A stretch of 64,000 nucleotides of DNA from Mesostigma viride. Its lineage: Eukaryota; Streptophyta; Mesostigmatophyceae; Mesostigmatales; Mesostigmataceae. The DNA lies in contig RPFO01000225.1 of assembly GCA_009746045.1 (NCBI GenBank), forward strand, positions 58,501-122,500, given 5' to 3'. Below the pieces are notes generated by a model. The model did not search any database, was not told the origin of the DNA, and saw only the letters and a list, made by a program, of their open reading frames with translations. Position 1 is the first letter of the stretch. Every line of letters starts with the position of its first letter. This document shows positions 33,379 to 44,884 of this stretch, one piece after another. Position numbers and translations under genes: made by a program.

Positions 33379-34530
33379 TCAAAAGATAAACACTGGCTTC
33401 ACCACCTGTCCTGTGAATGTGGCAAACTCGGCCTCGTTGATCTGCTCCAGCTTGAATGGCGTGATGAGCTGCTCAAACGGGAACTTGCCCTCGGCGTTCA
33501 ACTTGGCGAGCAGAGGGATGAATGTGTGCGGGTCCGCGCCCCCCTGCATGACGCCCACCAGGCTGCGGCCTGCCATCACCGCCAGGATCGGCACGCTGAT
33601 CTCCCCCGCGCCCACGCCCGCAACAGCCATCGTCCCTGTGCAGTTGAGCCCATCATACACGGCACGGATCAATGGCGTGTGGCCCGTGGTGTCAAACGCA
33701 TAGTCCGCACCGATCCCTTCCGTGATCTCCTTCACCCGCGCCGTGCAGTCGGCCAGGGTGCACGCTAAAGACGCATCACCTGCTGATTGCCCTGCCACGC
33801 CCTCATCGGCCACTCGAACCACGTGGGTGGCACCACACTTGATGGCCAGGTCCAGGCGGTTCTGGTGGCGGTCAACTGCAATGATGGCCTTGGCGCCCGC
33901 GTATTTCGCGGCCATGACAGCGCTCAGGCCCAAGGATCCCGAACCAAGCACGACCAGGCTCGACCCCGGCACGACCCGCAAGATGTTCAGCACGGCGCCA
34001 GCACCGGTTTGGATGCCGCAGGAGAGGGGCCCCAGGCGCGCCAGATCATACAAGGGGTCCACCTTCACGCAGCAAGTCTCGTGCGTGACCACGTGGGTGG
34101 CAAACGCCGACTGGGACAGGAAATGGGAATTGACGCGGCCACCCTGGCTGTCCGTCAGGGTGGAGGTCCCGTCGGCGCGCCCACCGCACATGTTCAGGGG
34201 CATGAAGCAGAAGCAGTAGCCAGGCCGGTTCTGGCGGCAGGGCGGGCATTGGTGACAGCTGGTAGGACACATCACGACGTGGTCCCCAGGAGCTAGGGAG
34301 GTGACGCTCTTGCCCACGGACTCCACAATGCCGGCCCCTTCGTGTCCGAAAACGGTGGGATGCCCACCAGCCAGGAAATCGGGCATGGCACGGACCAAGC
34401 TGTCCGTGTGGCACAAGCCGCTGGAGACCACCCGGACGAGGACTTCATCGGGCCGTGGGGCTTCCAGAGTCACCTCCTCGACGCTAAAAGGGCCTGTGTT
34501 GGCGCGGAGAACCGCGGCGGTGATCTTCAT
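33379..34530 (-). CDS. Zinc-dependent alcohol dehydrogenase, aryl/benzyl-alcohol dehydrogenase-like
   Basis: A 383-residue medium-chain dehydrogenase that oxidises primary (probably aromatic or long-chain) alcohols to aldehydes with NAD+. Catalytic zinc ligands are Cys40 (SGLCHTD), His63 (GHEGAG) and Cys171 (LSCGIQTG). Structural zinc is held by Cys92, Cys95, Cys98 and Cys106. The Rossmann motif G-S-G-S-L-G is at 196-201, and Asp220 at the end of the second strand favours NAD over NADP. I chose the ATG at 34,530 (context CGCCATGA) because homology starts there; 58 upstream open codons look untranslated. The gene has no intron, unlike its neighbours, and carries about 15 extra residues (DEGVAGQSAGDASLACTLAD region) near 235-255. 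No targeting peptide is evident, so it is likely cytosolic. The family is secure; the substrate is inferred. Confidence 0.88.
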   Translation of the reverse strand: MKITAAVLRANTGPFSVEEVTLEAPRPDEVLVRVVSSGLCHTDSLVRAMPDFLAGGHPTVFGHEGAGIVESVGKSVTSLAPGDHVVMCPTSCHQCPPCRQNRPGYCFCFMPLNMCGGRADGTSTLTDSQGGRVNSHFLSQSAFATHVVTHETCCVKVDPLYDLARLGPLSCGIQTGAGAVLNILRVVPGSSLVVLGSGSLGLSAVMAAKYAGAKAIIAVDRHQNRLDLAIKCGATHVVRVADEGVAGQSAGDASLACTLADCTARVKEITEGIGADYAFDTTGHTPLIRAVYDGLNCTGTMAVAGVGAGEISVPILAVMAGRSLVGVMQGGADPHTFIPLLAKLNAEGKFPFEQLITPFKLEQINEAEFATFTGQVVKPVFIF

Positions 34531-36511
34531 GGCGCTGCAGATTGGGTAGCCAGCCGCTAACGCGACCATCGCATGCGAAACAAAAACGTATGGTGGAATG
34601 TGAGGCGGTTGCATGCATGGCTGCTTGCAGGGACGGCTCTCCGTGTATACGCCTACCTTCTGGTTGATAATAGCAACCACATTGCGAAGAATTCCAACTA
34701 ACACGCACGTGAAGCCCTTGGTGCCGAAGGCAATGTTCGGGATTATCTGTCAAACAAGCACTGGCATAACCACGCACCTGCGCAATTCAGTATTCTAAAT
34801 GCATCCACAGCAAGACGGTAAAGTAAACGTACCCAGAAGAGAGGTTCAGGTGATAAGGCGGAGAAGATTTGGAAAGGCTTTTTTACAAGCAAGAAGGCGA
34901 CAGGGGGTTTCGCTTCGACTGATTATTTATTTGCGTTCCTTGACATTCGTCATGGAAAGTGGACTTCATCCAGGTTTCATCCGCAAAAATCTGGTGAATC
35001 GTGTGAAATCTACATCCGTTCTCCATCCTCCAGAGCGGCGGGAGCTCAAGATGCAGCATTGAGTCCACAGACACCGATGATCTGGCACTCCGAACCTTGC
35101 TCCGAATGACAAAAACAAGGAGATCCTACACAGTAGGCACAACAACTATGCCATTGATGCGGTCCTAAGTTTTCTGCATGTTCCCATCAGCTGCTATCTA
35201 CAGTGCCGTAAGCGGAACCGCCCACACTATGCCATTGATGCCAACAGCCAACAGGACGTTCCTGGGAAGGAAAAAGTTGTTGACTGACTGACACCCGCCG
35301 GAACCGAACGCTGGAGCATGGAGCATGATTAGTGGATACTACTACCTGCTAGGAACACGAATTTTGTATACTGTACTTACGGTAACTTGTATACAGACTT
35401 GCCGCCTGCTGCGGTGCCGGTAATGCGTTGGCCCGCGAAGGCGGAAACAGAAAGCCCGCTCAGGCCCCAGGCCCACGGATTATTTTCCTGCCTTGCGGAA
35501 GGCCGAAGGGCTGCAGGCATCTTTGCGGCACAGGCACCTGGCAACTGCAGGCCGTTAAAAATTACTTCGGTGGATGTTGATCCCATCCAGCTTCGGGGCT
35601 GACAAACCTGCACTACACCCCCCCACATATAAGATTGGGGTCCGGGCGACCCAGGGCTGCGATCTTAAACCTAGGAATTCAAATCCGGGGTTGACGATCT
35701 GAAAGTTGAGACTTGAGAGCAGTAGGCGATCCTAATGATTCGGTATACCTGAGTACACAAATAACACAATCTCTTTCGAATACCAGTATAACACTAACCA
35801 GCTATTTGTAACTACTTTCAGATCTTTTTCCCAAAACCAGCCCTGCGATCTTAAACCTGAAATTCCTAGATCCAGGGTCTCAAGATCTTAAACCTGGGAA
35901 TCTCAAACGTGTGGGGGGGGGTGTACGTAGTCACGACTCGCGAAAGCCGAGCCCAGCTGCAGCCGCAAGTATGTAGGGATACCTAATCATTTAAGAGGTT
36001 ACGTGACTCAGCACAGGCAAAGGTGACTGGCTTTCTGCTGGCTAATTGTTGCTTGGAGCAGGCTTGGAGACATCAGAGCATGTGAGCCAGTCTCACTCGT
36101 CTGCGTATGCACAGCAGGAAGACTTCGGCAGCGCCTTTTTCTTTTCACATTGGGGAATTTGCTCCAGGAAGCTGGCAACTTGGCATTGGCAGGGCATCCG
36201 CTGCGCAAAGAGTGCATAAATGAAAACATACCACACACGCGCTGCTTTAGCCTCGCAGCTTTTTGCGAAATTGCCACTACAGGAAGCAAGCGTCAGGTTA
36301 AAAATCTAGCGTTGGCTTGAACGTGGCTACGGGCTACGGACACATGTATTCTAAATGGTAGACACGTCATGCTGGTGGAAGAAGCCTGTCTCGAGTTCTG
36401 ACTCAAGCAGGTAGCATTTATACCAGGAAGCGCTGTGGTATTACAGCCTGACAGATTTTACTATGGACGACGGCGGGTGCAGAACTACGTGCGGCGTGAA
36501 GTACTCTTGAC
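34531..36511. other. Intergenic region between divergent ADH and ankyrin genes
   Basis: The two genes diverge, so promoters for both should lie here. I see no clear TATA box or conserved element. The region holds the satellite-derived insertion at 35,161-35,225 and short repeated phrases around 35,650-35,910 (gcgatcttaaacct occurs twice). No further gene is supported. Confidence 0.5.
35161..35225 (+). mobile_element. 65-bp satellite-derived insertion with 16-bp target duplication
   Basis: The insert is identical to part of the minus strand of the 218-bp satellite (ggtcctaagttttctgcatg through aagcggaaccgcccac). It is flanked by a perfect 16-bp direct repeat ACTATGCCATTGATGC at 35,145-35,160 and 35,226-35,241. 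This is the signature of target-primed insertion of a short RNA, or possibly of a templated repair patch. Confidence 0.75.
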
Positions 36512-39500
36512 ATGGGATTTCTCGGCAGTTCAAAATCAGAGAAGCTTAGAAAAGCTGCAGCAGCAGGTGATTTGGCAAAAGTACACGAGCTTCTAGCTAA
36601 AGGCGCCAAATGCGAGTCTCAAAACAAAGTAAGTTCTTACTCTGCTTTTTTCCCTTCCCAACGCGGCGGTGACACGGGATGCCGTTCTGGCGCTCAACAT
36701 GCGCTCTCCTTTTTCGAGACCACTGCTGTGATGGGCTTTGTTCAGTGCGGGTTCTCTTCCTCGCCCGAGTGCCATAATCGTGACAATCCTGATATTTCTT
36801 CTGTTTACCTTGCGGTACATTCCCCATATCGAAAATATTTTTGTTTATCACGTGCCTGTGATGGTGACATGAATTGCCAGACTTAATACTCTGATGCCAT
36901 GAATGTACGTTAGTTTATCGGTCATTCTTCGAGGCTCATTATTATGGTTAATAAATTATTTGTTTGTTTTTTTTATTTTGAATGCCTCAAGGTTTGCCAG
37001 CAGTTCCCTCAGCCTTGCCATTGTTCCCCCCTTAGGATTTAAGGAATCCTTGTCCATGCCCTGCAGCGATATCTAGTACAGTTCGGAGACCCGCTTAGCA
37101 TGCGTCGATCTATTGATGGCACAGCTTGCCTATTCCGTGGCTTTCAAATTTACCCAGGCATTCTCCTTGTGTGTAGACGTCACCGTCCTCGCACTCAAGT
37201 AGGTCTTAAGGCAGCAGCGCCGCCAGGAATAGGTGAGGAGTAGGCACACATAGAGGCTTTGTTCCCCCCCTGTGCTTGCAAGGTTTCCTGGAGGCGTGTC
37301 AGAGCAGGTGTCAGGGCCGGGGGGCACGTCGCCCCTGATTGCACTGTTCGATGGAACTGTGTAGGAGACCTAGGGGAGTAGGGACATGGATGGGCAGACG
37401 GCTGATCAGGCAAGAAAGGAGGAGGTGGCATGCTGGGCACGCTGAAAGGAAACTGTAATATCAAATATAATTAATCGAAAGGAGCGTGCTCTTTGTTTGC
37501 CTGCACGCTCCTAGACCGTGGGACGGGAATTGCACGGCTCGCTCGCGCTGGTCCCTCCAGCTTTCACATAATGCCCTAAGGCTTGTGTGTGCCCTGGAGG
37601 ATGGCGTTTACCGGGTGCCGCACATGTACTAGTACGCGCCCTGGATGTGTGGGCTGTGCTTGGTGGCGGGCTGCCCATGGCCAGCCTTTACTGCTATTCA
37701 AGTACAGCAGGCCCGTGTATTGTGCCCATCGCTGCGCATCGGACATGGTTATAGCCCCCTAGCTTGAAGCCCTTAGCCACGAATATGGTGGAAGCGGCGA
37801 CATGGCTCGCTTGGGGTGGGGACGCCTGCCCCCCATGTGCTCACATTTCCCTCTCTGTGCGCTCTTTGTTCTTTGCTGCTCGAAGCCGCTCTAATTTTTT
37901 GTGATGCGCTGCCTGGAAGTGTACTACAGTGTTTCGCCCATCCCTCTTGCTCTGGCCGCCTACCTATGTGCATCTAGGTGGGCAGAAACCTCTTTCCCAA
38001 TGCCCGCCTTCAAATATGTCCATGCCCCACCTGCACTGACCTCCATGCCCCCCCCTTCCCCCCCCCCCCACGTGCCTCCTTTTTCTTTTCTGCCACCCCC
38101 TCCCCTTCCTGCACCCTCTCCCCTTGCGGGCCAACCCCTTCCCCCACTTCCCTTGCTGCCCTACCTCCCCCGCTCTCGCTGGCTGCTTGGTGCGCAGCTG
38201 GGCTGGACGGCGCTGCACGCAGCGGCCTACAGGGGTGTGCCAGAGATCGTCTCCGCGCTGGTGGACGCGGGTGCCAAGCTGGACGCGCGCAACAACGTGA
38301 GCGCAGTATTCCCGTGTTTGTAGATGCAGCTATTCATGCATGCATGAGTAGCTCTTGTAGATATATGTATTCATATACACTAGTCATGCCTGCTGGATGA
38401 GTAGCTCTTGTATATATATATTTTTTATATATTTATCCTACCCTATAATCCGAGCGTCTCAACGGTCATGGTACAAAATTTCGTCGAAAAATTCGCAACG
38501 GTCATGGTACAAAATTTTGTCGAAAAATTCGCCGAGCTTCTCAACGGTCATGGTACAAAATTCGCCATTCGCACCTACTTAGTTCTCGGAGTTGGGATAT
38601 GAAAAAGGTATTGTGACGGGATCCAACTAAAGCTGAGACTACTTGGTCGGGAGCTACTTGACGGGTTTTACATGACATTATCACGAGGATCGTGGACAGA
38701 GATCTACTGAACTCCGCCGCTGGACAGGATTGACGGGATTGACGGGATTGACGGGATTGACGGGATTGACGGGATTGACGGGATTGACGGGATTGACGGG
38801 ATTGACGAGATTGACGGGATTGACGGGATTGACGGGATTGACGGGATTCAGTGATTGGCGACTGCTAGACGGAATACTGTTGTCGGGATAAACTTGACGG
38901 GATTCTACTCCATGGGATTCTTTTTCACGGGATTCTACTCGACGGGATCTGCATGGGGGGACGGGAAAGTTTGTAGAGGGCGACCGGCGACGTTTAGGTT
39001 AAGTTGAGTGGAGTTTCCCGCGCCGGTTATCCGACAGGGTTATTAATAGTGGATCCACAGAGCGGCGAGGCGGCGACGTGGGAATGCGACCTCTGGATAG
39101 TGGAACTTGGAAGTCATATATGGCAGATCAAAGGGTTAAGGGTGGGAATAGCCTAGGCCAGTAGGGGTCGAATTTAGATAGAACGTCTTACGGAAAAAAG
39201 CGACTTTTTTATTAAGGGCGGAGCCCTACGGGATACTCTTGTATATAATACTATCATATAGTGGTATATGATATAAGGGGCGGAGCCCTACGGGATACTC
39301 TTGTATACACTAGTCATGCCTGCTGGATGAGTAGTTCTTGTATATATATATGTATTCATATACACTAGTCATGCCTGCTGGATGAAGCCAAAGTTGTCAT
39401 GGGCCAAGCTGGGGGCGTGCAACAATGTTCTAACACGTGAGGTCTTCTCTTTTGGTACACCGAGCTGTTTTTTTGGTTGCTGGATGGAACGATATCCATT

Positions 39501-41647
39501 TTCGCTCCCTATTCAAGCTGGGTTGTTCTGCCCCGATTAATTTAGCTAGGTTCTCCTCGCCATGTTGCCTGCAACGTCCATATGCATTAGTGTGTATACC
39601 ACTAGTTGATTGTTTACCCTTGGCGCTGCGCCTATTGTGAATAGTGTTGCGCACACGCTTCGCGCACGCACGCAATCCATGTCTTAGTTGCCATCACGCG
39701 TGCTTCAAAAGTGGCTTTGTTTTGCGCTGCCGTGAGCGGCCAGGGAGTCACTAGAAGCGAAGTTTCTTGTCCATCGCGAGGATGCACCCCGTGTCCACCC
39801 ATCACAAGCCATTGTCGTCCCGTTTCCAGCCATCACAAGCCATTGTCGTCCCGTTTCCAGCCATCACAAGCCATTGTCGTCCCGTTTCCAGCCATCACAA
39901 GCCATTGTCGTTCCGTTTCCGCCTATCACAAGCCATTTTCGAATCTTGGAAGTAGGGAAAAGCTATTTTCAAGGGTAAGGACCATCAATAGGGGAGGTAT
40001 CACAAGTAGTGTGTGTAGCTCTATTTGCAAACTCCTACACTTTATCTGTAACTCTAATTGACATGGACGGTGTAGCTAGGCTCATGTCCCTATGTCATCT
40101 AGCTTCATGGCTCTCCTGTATCGGAAGCTCCTTGATCTGGCCAGATTTGGTCTGGTATAGTTTGCTACAGTGGTTTAGCTCTGGCTACTAGCTGGATCGT
40201 TTTCGATTGACATGTATGACGTATTTCTAGCTCGTTGCGGCCACCGTCTTGTTGCCTTTCTCACGTCTTGTTGCCTTTCTGACACTGTGTGTGGCGCTGT
40301 GCCGTGTGCTGAAAGGATGGGTCGTAATGATTGCCGGCAGTTTTACCATGTGACCTTGCCAGCTGCTAGGAACTGCATTGCCATCAGTGTTTGCAAGCAC
40401 CGCGGCGCAGCGCTCATTCTGCCGTTCGTTCGTAACGCCTGTGATTTTTTGATGTCGCGCTGCCCATATGGATGGAGCTCCCCTTTCCGCACGTCTTGTT
40501 CTTATTGGGTGGGCATCCCATGTTGGACCTCCCCTTTCCCATGGGGTGCAGGAGAAGATGACACCCCTCTACCTTGCGTGCGGCTTTGGGCGAATCGACG
40601 CCGCCAAAGTGTTGCTCGAGGCGGGAGCTGACGCGGACCTGCCGGATAAGGTGCGTGCCTGCTCGCTCATGCTCTTGTTTTTTCTTTTCTTTACTTGCTC
40701 CTGCATACCTTCTTGTCCTCTTCTTTACTTGTTCCTGCATACCTACCTATACTCCCCTTTCCTCGCCCCATCGGTGCGGCGCCCCCATGGGTGGTCTCTC
40801 CGTGTGGCGCCTCGGGAGCACCCCTGGTCTTGTCCTACAACAAGGTTTTCGTCCGTGGTGTTGTTTTTGTTGATGCAAACAATAATAAGAGGTACACATA
40901 GGACACCACATAGGATACCGCGCGCGCACGTAAAGTACCAAGTATTGTAGTAGATGTGCGCATGGGGTCACACTTGGATACTGCCCTGTCCGGGTCATTT
41001 GCAGTCTCTTGGCTCTTCTTGTCCCCCCTGCCCCCCTCCCCCACTCCCCTGTCCCCCCCCGCCACACCCACACACAAGTCTCCTCCAAACCCACCCCATC
41101 TCTAATCTCTTTTTGCCCTTCTTCCCCCCCCCTCCTTCCCCCCCTCCTTCCCCCCCCTCCTTTCCCCGACCAGGACGGCAAGCGGCCCCGTGATATTGCC
41201 GGCAGTACCTCGATCAAGGACCTTCTGTCCCTCTACCAGACGCGCCGGCCACAGGCGCCACATGGTAACACGCGTGAGCAGCGCCACTCATTTGATGACC
41301 TCAGCGGGCTGAGTGGGGCCGGGTTGCGCGCCACCAGGGAGGTGCTCGCCGACAGCTGGCGCTCCCTGCCCAAGGAGACGCTATCAGGGCGCCCCGTCCA
41401 GTCCAAACTCAACCTGAGCCGGTTGCAGCTGCAAGGGTTTGACCTGGCAGGGTTATCCGAGCAGCAACGCAACATCTTGGCCATGCTGGGCGGCGGCGCG
41501 CCCCCGATCATGATGCGCCCGGGGATGGCGCGCGCGCTCGCGGGGGTGCCCCTCAAGCACACCCAGCTGGGGCCCACGCCGGAGGATCGCGAGGTCATGT
41601 GGTGGCCAGAGGATGAGGCGGAGCATGACGGCCACGGATGGGCATGA
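36512..41647 (+). CDS. Ankyrin-repeat protein, four exons, 262 residues
   Basis: Exons 36,512-36,628, 38,198-38,296, 40,552-40,650 and 41,174-41,647. All introns are phase 0 with donors gtaagt, gtgagc and gtgcgt and acceptors ending cag. Exon 1 gives MGFLGSSK and a capping repeat ([20 protein letters not shown]). Exons 2 and 3 each encode exactly one 33-residue ankyrin repeat ([40 protein letters not shown]). Exon 4 starts with a half repeat (DGKRPRDIA), then an unrecognised ~135-residue tail ending in an acidic [15 protein letters not shown]. Ankyrin stacks bind proteins, so this is an adaptor of unknown partner. MGxxxS at the start fits N-myristoylation. The introns hold minisatellites and C-rich tracts. 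A TGTAA polyadenylation signal of the chlorophyte type occurs only at 42,873. Exon structure is inferred from frames and splice sites. Confidence 0.82.
38459..38570. repeat. Minisatellite in ankyrin intron 2 (caacggtcatggtacaaaat unit)
   Basis: About three imperfect copies of a ~36-bp unit containing caacggtcatggtacaaaat and tcgtcgaaaaattcg. Confidence 0.7.
38731..38850. repeat. 9-bp tandem repeat (TGACGGGAT)n in ankyrin intron 2
   Basis: About a dozen head-to-tail TGACGGGAT units with one variant (gacgagat). Scattered gacggga words continue to 38,960. Confidence 0.9.
39219..39385. repeat. Dispersed/tandem segments in ankyrin intron 2
   Basis: The phrase ggcggagccctacgggatac occurs at 39,219 and again near 39,280. 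The phrase actagtcatgcctgctggat occurs near 38,378, 39,309 and 39,363 next to TA-rich tatatata tracts. These look like local duplications inside the intron. Confidence 0.65.
39796..39940. repeat. 30-bp minisatellite in ankyrin intron 2
   Basis: Four to five copies of a ~30-bp unit (cccgtttccagccatcacaa then gccattgtcgt). Confidence 0.85.
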
Positions 41648-43849
41648 GCTGGAGGCCTGTTGGTGATACTGCTGGTGATACATTGGCCTATGCGGTGGCA
41701 TGAGCCCAATCACAAAGGCTGGGCATAGGCCTGGTAGCGATAGGCGTGAGCGCGATGGTGACGCCCTAGGTTGGGCGTGCGTGGGCGCGAGTGGCCACGA
41801 GCCTGTGCTGCGTCAGGGCACCTGGGCAGGGACCGATGATGGCTGCTCCTGTTCATGGGGAGGTGCACGGGCTTTGCTTTCCAAAAGCAAAACGGTTGTA
41901 CTATTTTATTTAACCCGAATGCAACCCTGTGCCGCACAGTCCGTGGGCGGAGTCGCCCGAAGGCACCGGCGCCTGCGCCTCATTGAGGGTTGCCCTCCAG
42001 GCCACAAACGTGGCGTTCAGCCCAATGGACCTGCGTTCCCCGGCGGGTAAGGATGAGAGGGAGCAGGAGCTGCCCCCGCGAGGTGCAAACGTCTTGTTCT
42101 CCTGCAATGTGTGCGCAGTGGGTGATGGCCTGGCAGGGTGATGACCTGACAAACTAGTGTGTGCTGCTGCGCACCGGGCGATCCCCAAGCACAACCGTCT
42201 CCATGAACGCGTCCACGACACGCCTTCATGAAAGCCTCCACGAAAGGCGGTATGAGCGCCTTTATGAGAGCCATTCAGTGGAGGATCATCCGTGGTTGAT
42301 GGCCTCCACCAGAGCCTCCACAGCTCCTCCTCGCGAGCATTGTTAGCCCCTGCCGTGTGTGGGAAGTCAGGTCCCATGGACAGATGATTCCTGGAGGCTG
42401 GCGGAGTGGGTAGCGGGAAGGGGCCTATGCTGCATCACCGGTAGCCACTGACCCAAGAAGCCGTATGACCTGGAGCAGAGAGCTAGGCACGAGTGTTTGA
42501 ACGAGAGCCGTGGCCGCCCCCCTCCCCCCCCCGGTCGTGTATGTGGAGCAACGGCACAATAGCCAGCAACCGAAGGGGCTAGCCAGTGTGGGAGGCGCCA
42601 TCACTGCGGTCATGGTCAGCACTGCGCCTGTGGATGCATGGCCTGTGACATGTGCAAGCGGTTGGAACAGCTGGGTACTTGCGGAGTTGACAGGGCAGGC
42701 ACGCGCGGGGTATTGGCTACCATCCTCGCTACCGGTTTTTAGGGTAGGGGATTGGGGGTCGGACACCCGCCAATCACCCTTCTCGTGCCCCCAGCTGCCG
42801 CATCTAGCTGCGGTGTCTTTGTCTGCGACGAGGTGCGTTGCAGCCTGTGTCCTTGGCAACCAAGCACCTTGTTGTAAGCAAGACGGCCTGCAATCAGGAA
42901 GGGAGCGCTTTATAGGTGCCTGTGGGTCTGTGGCCTTGTCAAGCTACCCATCAATCTTGCATAGTGAAGACTGTAGAGGAACTGCGGGGAGACAAGCGAA
43001 CTTCTTCAGCTGGGGTCGCCAGCTCTTGCCCAAAGTTGTGACATCGGTATGTAGTATGAAACGGCAGTGTGAACAGAGGCTTGGCCGGTTCAGTCCAAAC
43101 GCGGGCCCTTGCTTCAGCCCTGCTTTAGCTGGCATTCTAGATCACCCTGGCAGGCAAAGCTGGACATCTCCGGGCCGGTTATCATGGAGGGCATAGCGAG
43201 TGCCTCTCCACAGGCTGAGACAGGTTTGGCGGCGGCATGGCTACAGGATAATTAATCGTGCTGGCCTGATAACAAAGGGAAGTCCTGGGATTTGCGCTGC
43301 TGGGCGCTTGCGTGTGTTAAGTTAGGGTGTACATCTACACATGTTGTCCCCCAGTATCCACTGGGGAATTCCTGTCAGACCCCACCAGGCGTGTGTGGAA
43401 TGGTCGACAGTCATTGTGAGATAGCCTTGTGTTGCTGTCTGTACCCTAAATAGCACGTTGCAGAAAGATGTGATCTTATGTATTTATTATTCTTTCTGGT
43501 CAGATTTTAAGAAGACATATTTTGGGGTAGGGTCAGTTTTTGTGCGCCCGAGTATCCCAACTATCATGTGGCTTCGTGCATGACATGCTTCATGCAGATT
43601 GCTGTCATGAGGATAGTGCACACTTTCAATCTCTTGCACCTGGCCTGGTGCCCAGGAACTGGTCTTTACCGAGGTCAATCTATGCATGACATGGGAAATA
43701 TACCAAGAATCGGTGTAAAAATGGCTCCTGATTTCTCAATTCTCAAATTCTCAGAGGGCGGGGGCCGAGATTAATTAAGAGGTACCTCAAAATTATATAA
43801 GAGGCACGCCTCCATGTCGAGATATATATTATTGGAGGCGACTTTCTAT
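41648..43849. other. 3' flank of the ankyrin gene and unassigned intergenic DNA
   Basis: Probably includes the ankyrin 3' UTR; the candidate polyadenylation word TGTAA is at 42,873-42,877. Tandem words (catgaacgcgtcc.., catgaaagcctcc..) occur around 42,200-42,290. I see no second gene; open frames here lack recognisable domains. Confidence 0.45.
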
Positions 43850-44110
43850 TGGCGTTATCTTTTCCGCGTTTCCGACCGTTCAGCTAGGATGTTGAATATG
43901 AATGGAGATATGGAAATTTGTAGCCTTGCATGTATGTGCATTGAAATGATAACTGGCTTACGTGTAGAGCTAGCTAGCGAGCAGATGACCTAGCTAGACA
44001 GTGGGGCCGGAAATCTAGCTGGCTTGATTTATAAGGCCGGGCGTGTATTCTGATCCGGGCGTGTATGTTTCGAGCCTAACTGGCCGGTAGTATATACACA
44101 TGGATGACAC
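43850..44110 (+). repeat. Dispersed repeat R3, diverged copy
   Basis: Recognisable by ttatcttttccgcgtttcc, ctggcttacgtgtagagc, agtggggccggaaa and gtttcgagcctaactggccg, in the same order as 52,310-52,495 but with small insertions (for example duplicated tagc). Confidence 0.65.
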
Positions 44111-44169
44111 GCACAAATCGGGAATGAGGTCCAAAATGTTGACTTTGTCGCGACCCATGCGGTCATACC

Positions 44170-44760
44170 TAAGAAGGTAGGCAAACATGTCATGACCCAC
44201 CCACAGCAGTTGCTGGCCGACCTAGTGGTCCCAGCCCCGTTTGAACATCGCATTCACTCCCTCTCTCTTGCTTCCAGACTGCATGCATGCTATGCAGAAC
44301 AAGAAGAGGTGGAAGACGATTGTCCAGGCTCATACGCCAGCCCCTGTGGGCAGGGACCCCCCCCCAAGAGGAAGGGGCGCTTTGCTGAGTAGAATAGTTA
44401 GGGTTTTCTAGATTAGATTAGATTAGAGTTAGATTAGTTCGGTTTCACGGCCTCCCCCTCCATCCATCCAGCAAGGGAATATCTCCCATCGATCGGAGTC
44501 ATTGAATTGAATTGAAATGAATTGAATTGTAACATAATTAACTCCGTTGGGAGTATATGTAGCACATAGCCCAGATGTTGCTGGACGACCTAGTGGTCCC
44601 AGCCCAGTTTGAGCACCGCATCCACTCTCTCTCCCGTCTTTGGACTGCCATGCAGGACAAGACGCGGTGGAAGAAGACTGTCAAGGCGCACACGCCCGAC
44701 CCTGTGGGCAAGCCACCTCCCCCCAAGCGGAGGAGGCGTTTTGATGAGTAGTGCAGTTAG
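44170..44760 (+). pseudogene. LINE-B ORF2 C-terminal fragments (two copies) with an inverted ORF1-type tail between
   Basis: 44,170-44,392 is a diverged C-terminus (HPQQLLADLVVPAPFEHRIH, ending PPPKRKGRFAE). 44,505-44,573 is an inverted ORF1-type end (AATTG tail, ACTCC/GGAGT hairpin). 44,574-44,750 is a fresh C-terminus matching 49,741-49,917 almost exactly, ending KRRRRFDE. All are 5'-truncated retrocopies. Confidence 0.7.
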
Positions 44761-44882
44761 GATTTTCTAGATAGAGTTAGGATAGTTCGATCACGCGGCT
44801 TCCTCCACCCCATCCATCATGAAATATGTGCTACATGACCTCCCCACGGAGGCATGTTATAATTTAATTTAATTTTTTTAAT
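44761..44882 (+). mobile_element. LINE-B ORF2-type 3' UTR, hairpin and AATTT tail
   Basis: Hairpin CCTCC-CCAC-GGAGG at 44,839-44,852, then atgttataatttaattt. Same end as 49,918-50,040. Confidence 0.75.
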
Positions 44883-44884
44883 AG

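Noticed and set aside
43200-43780. Possible small genes around 43.5 kb
   Set aside because: Short frames without motifs and no repeat or splice support.
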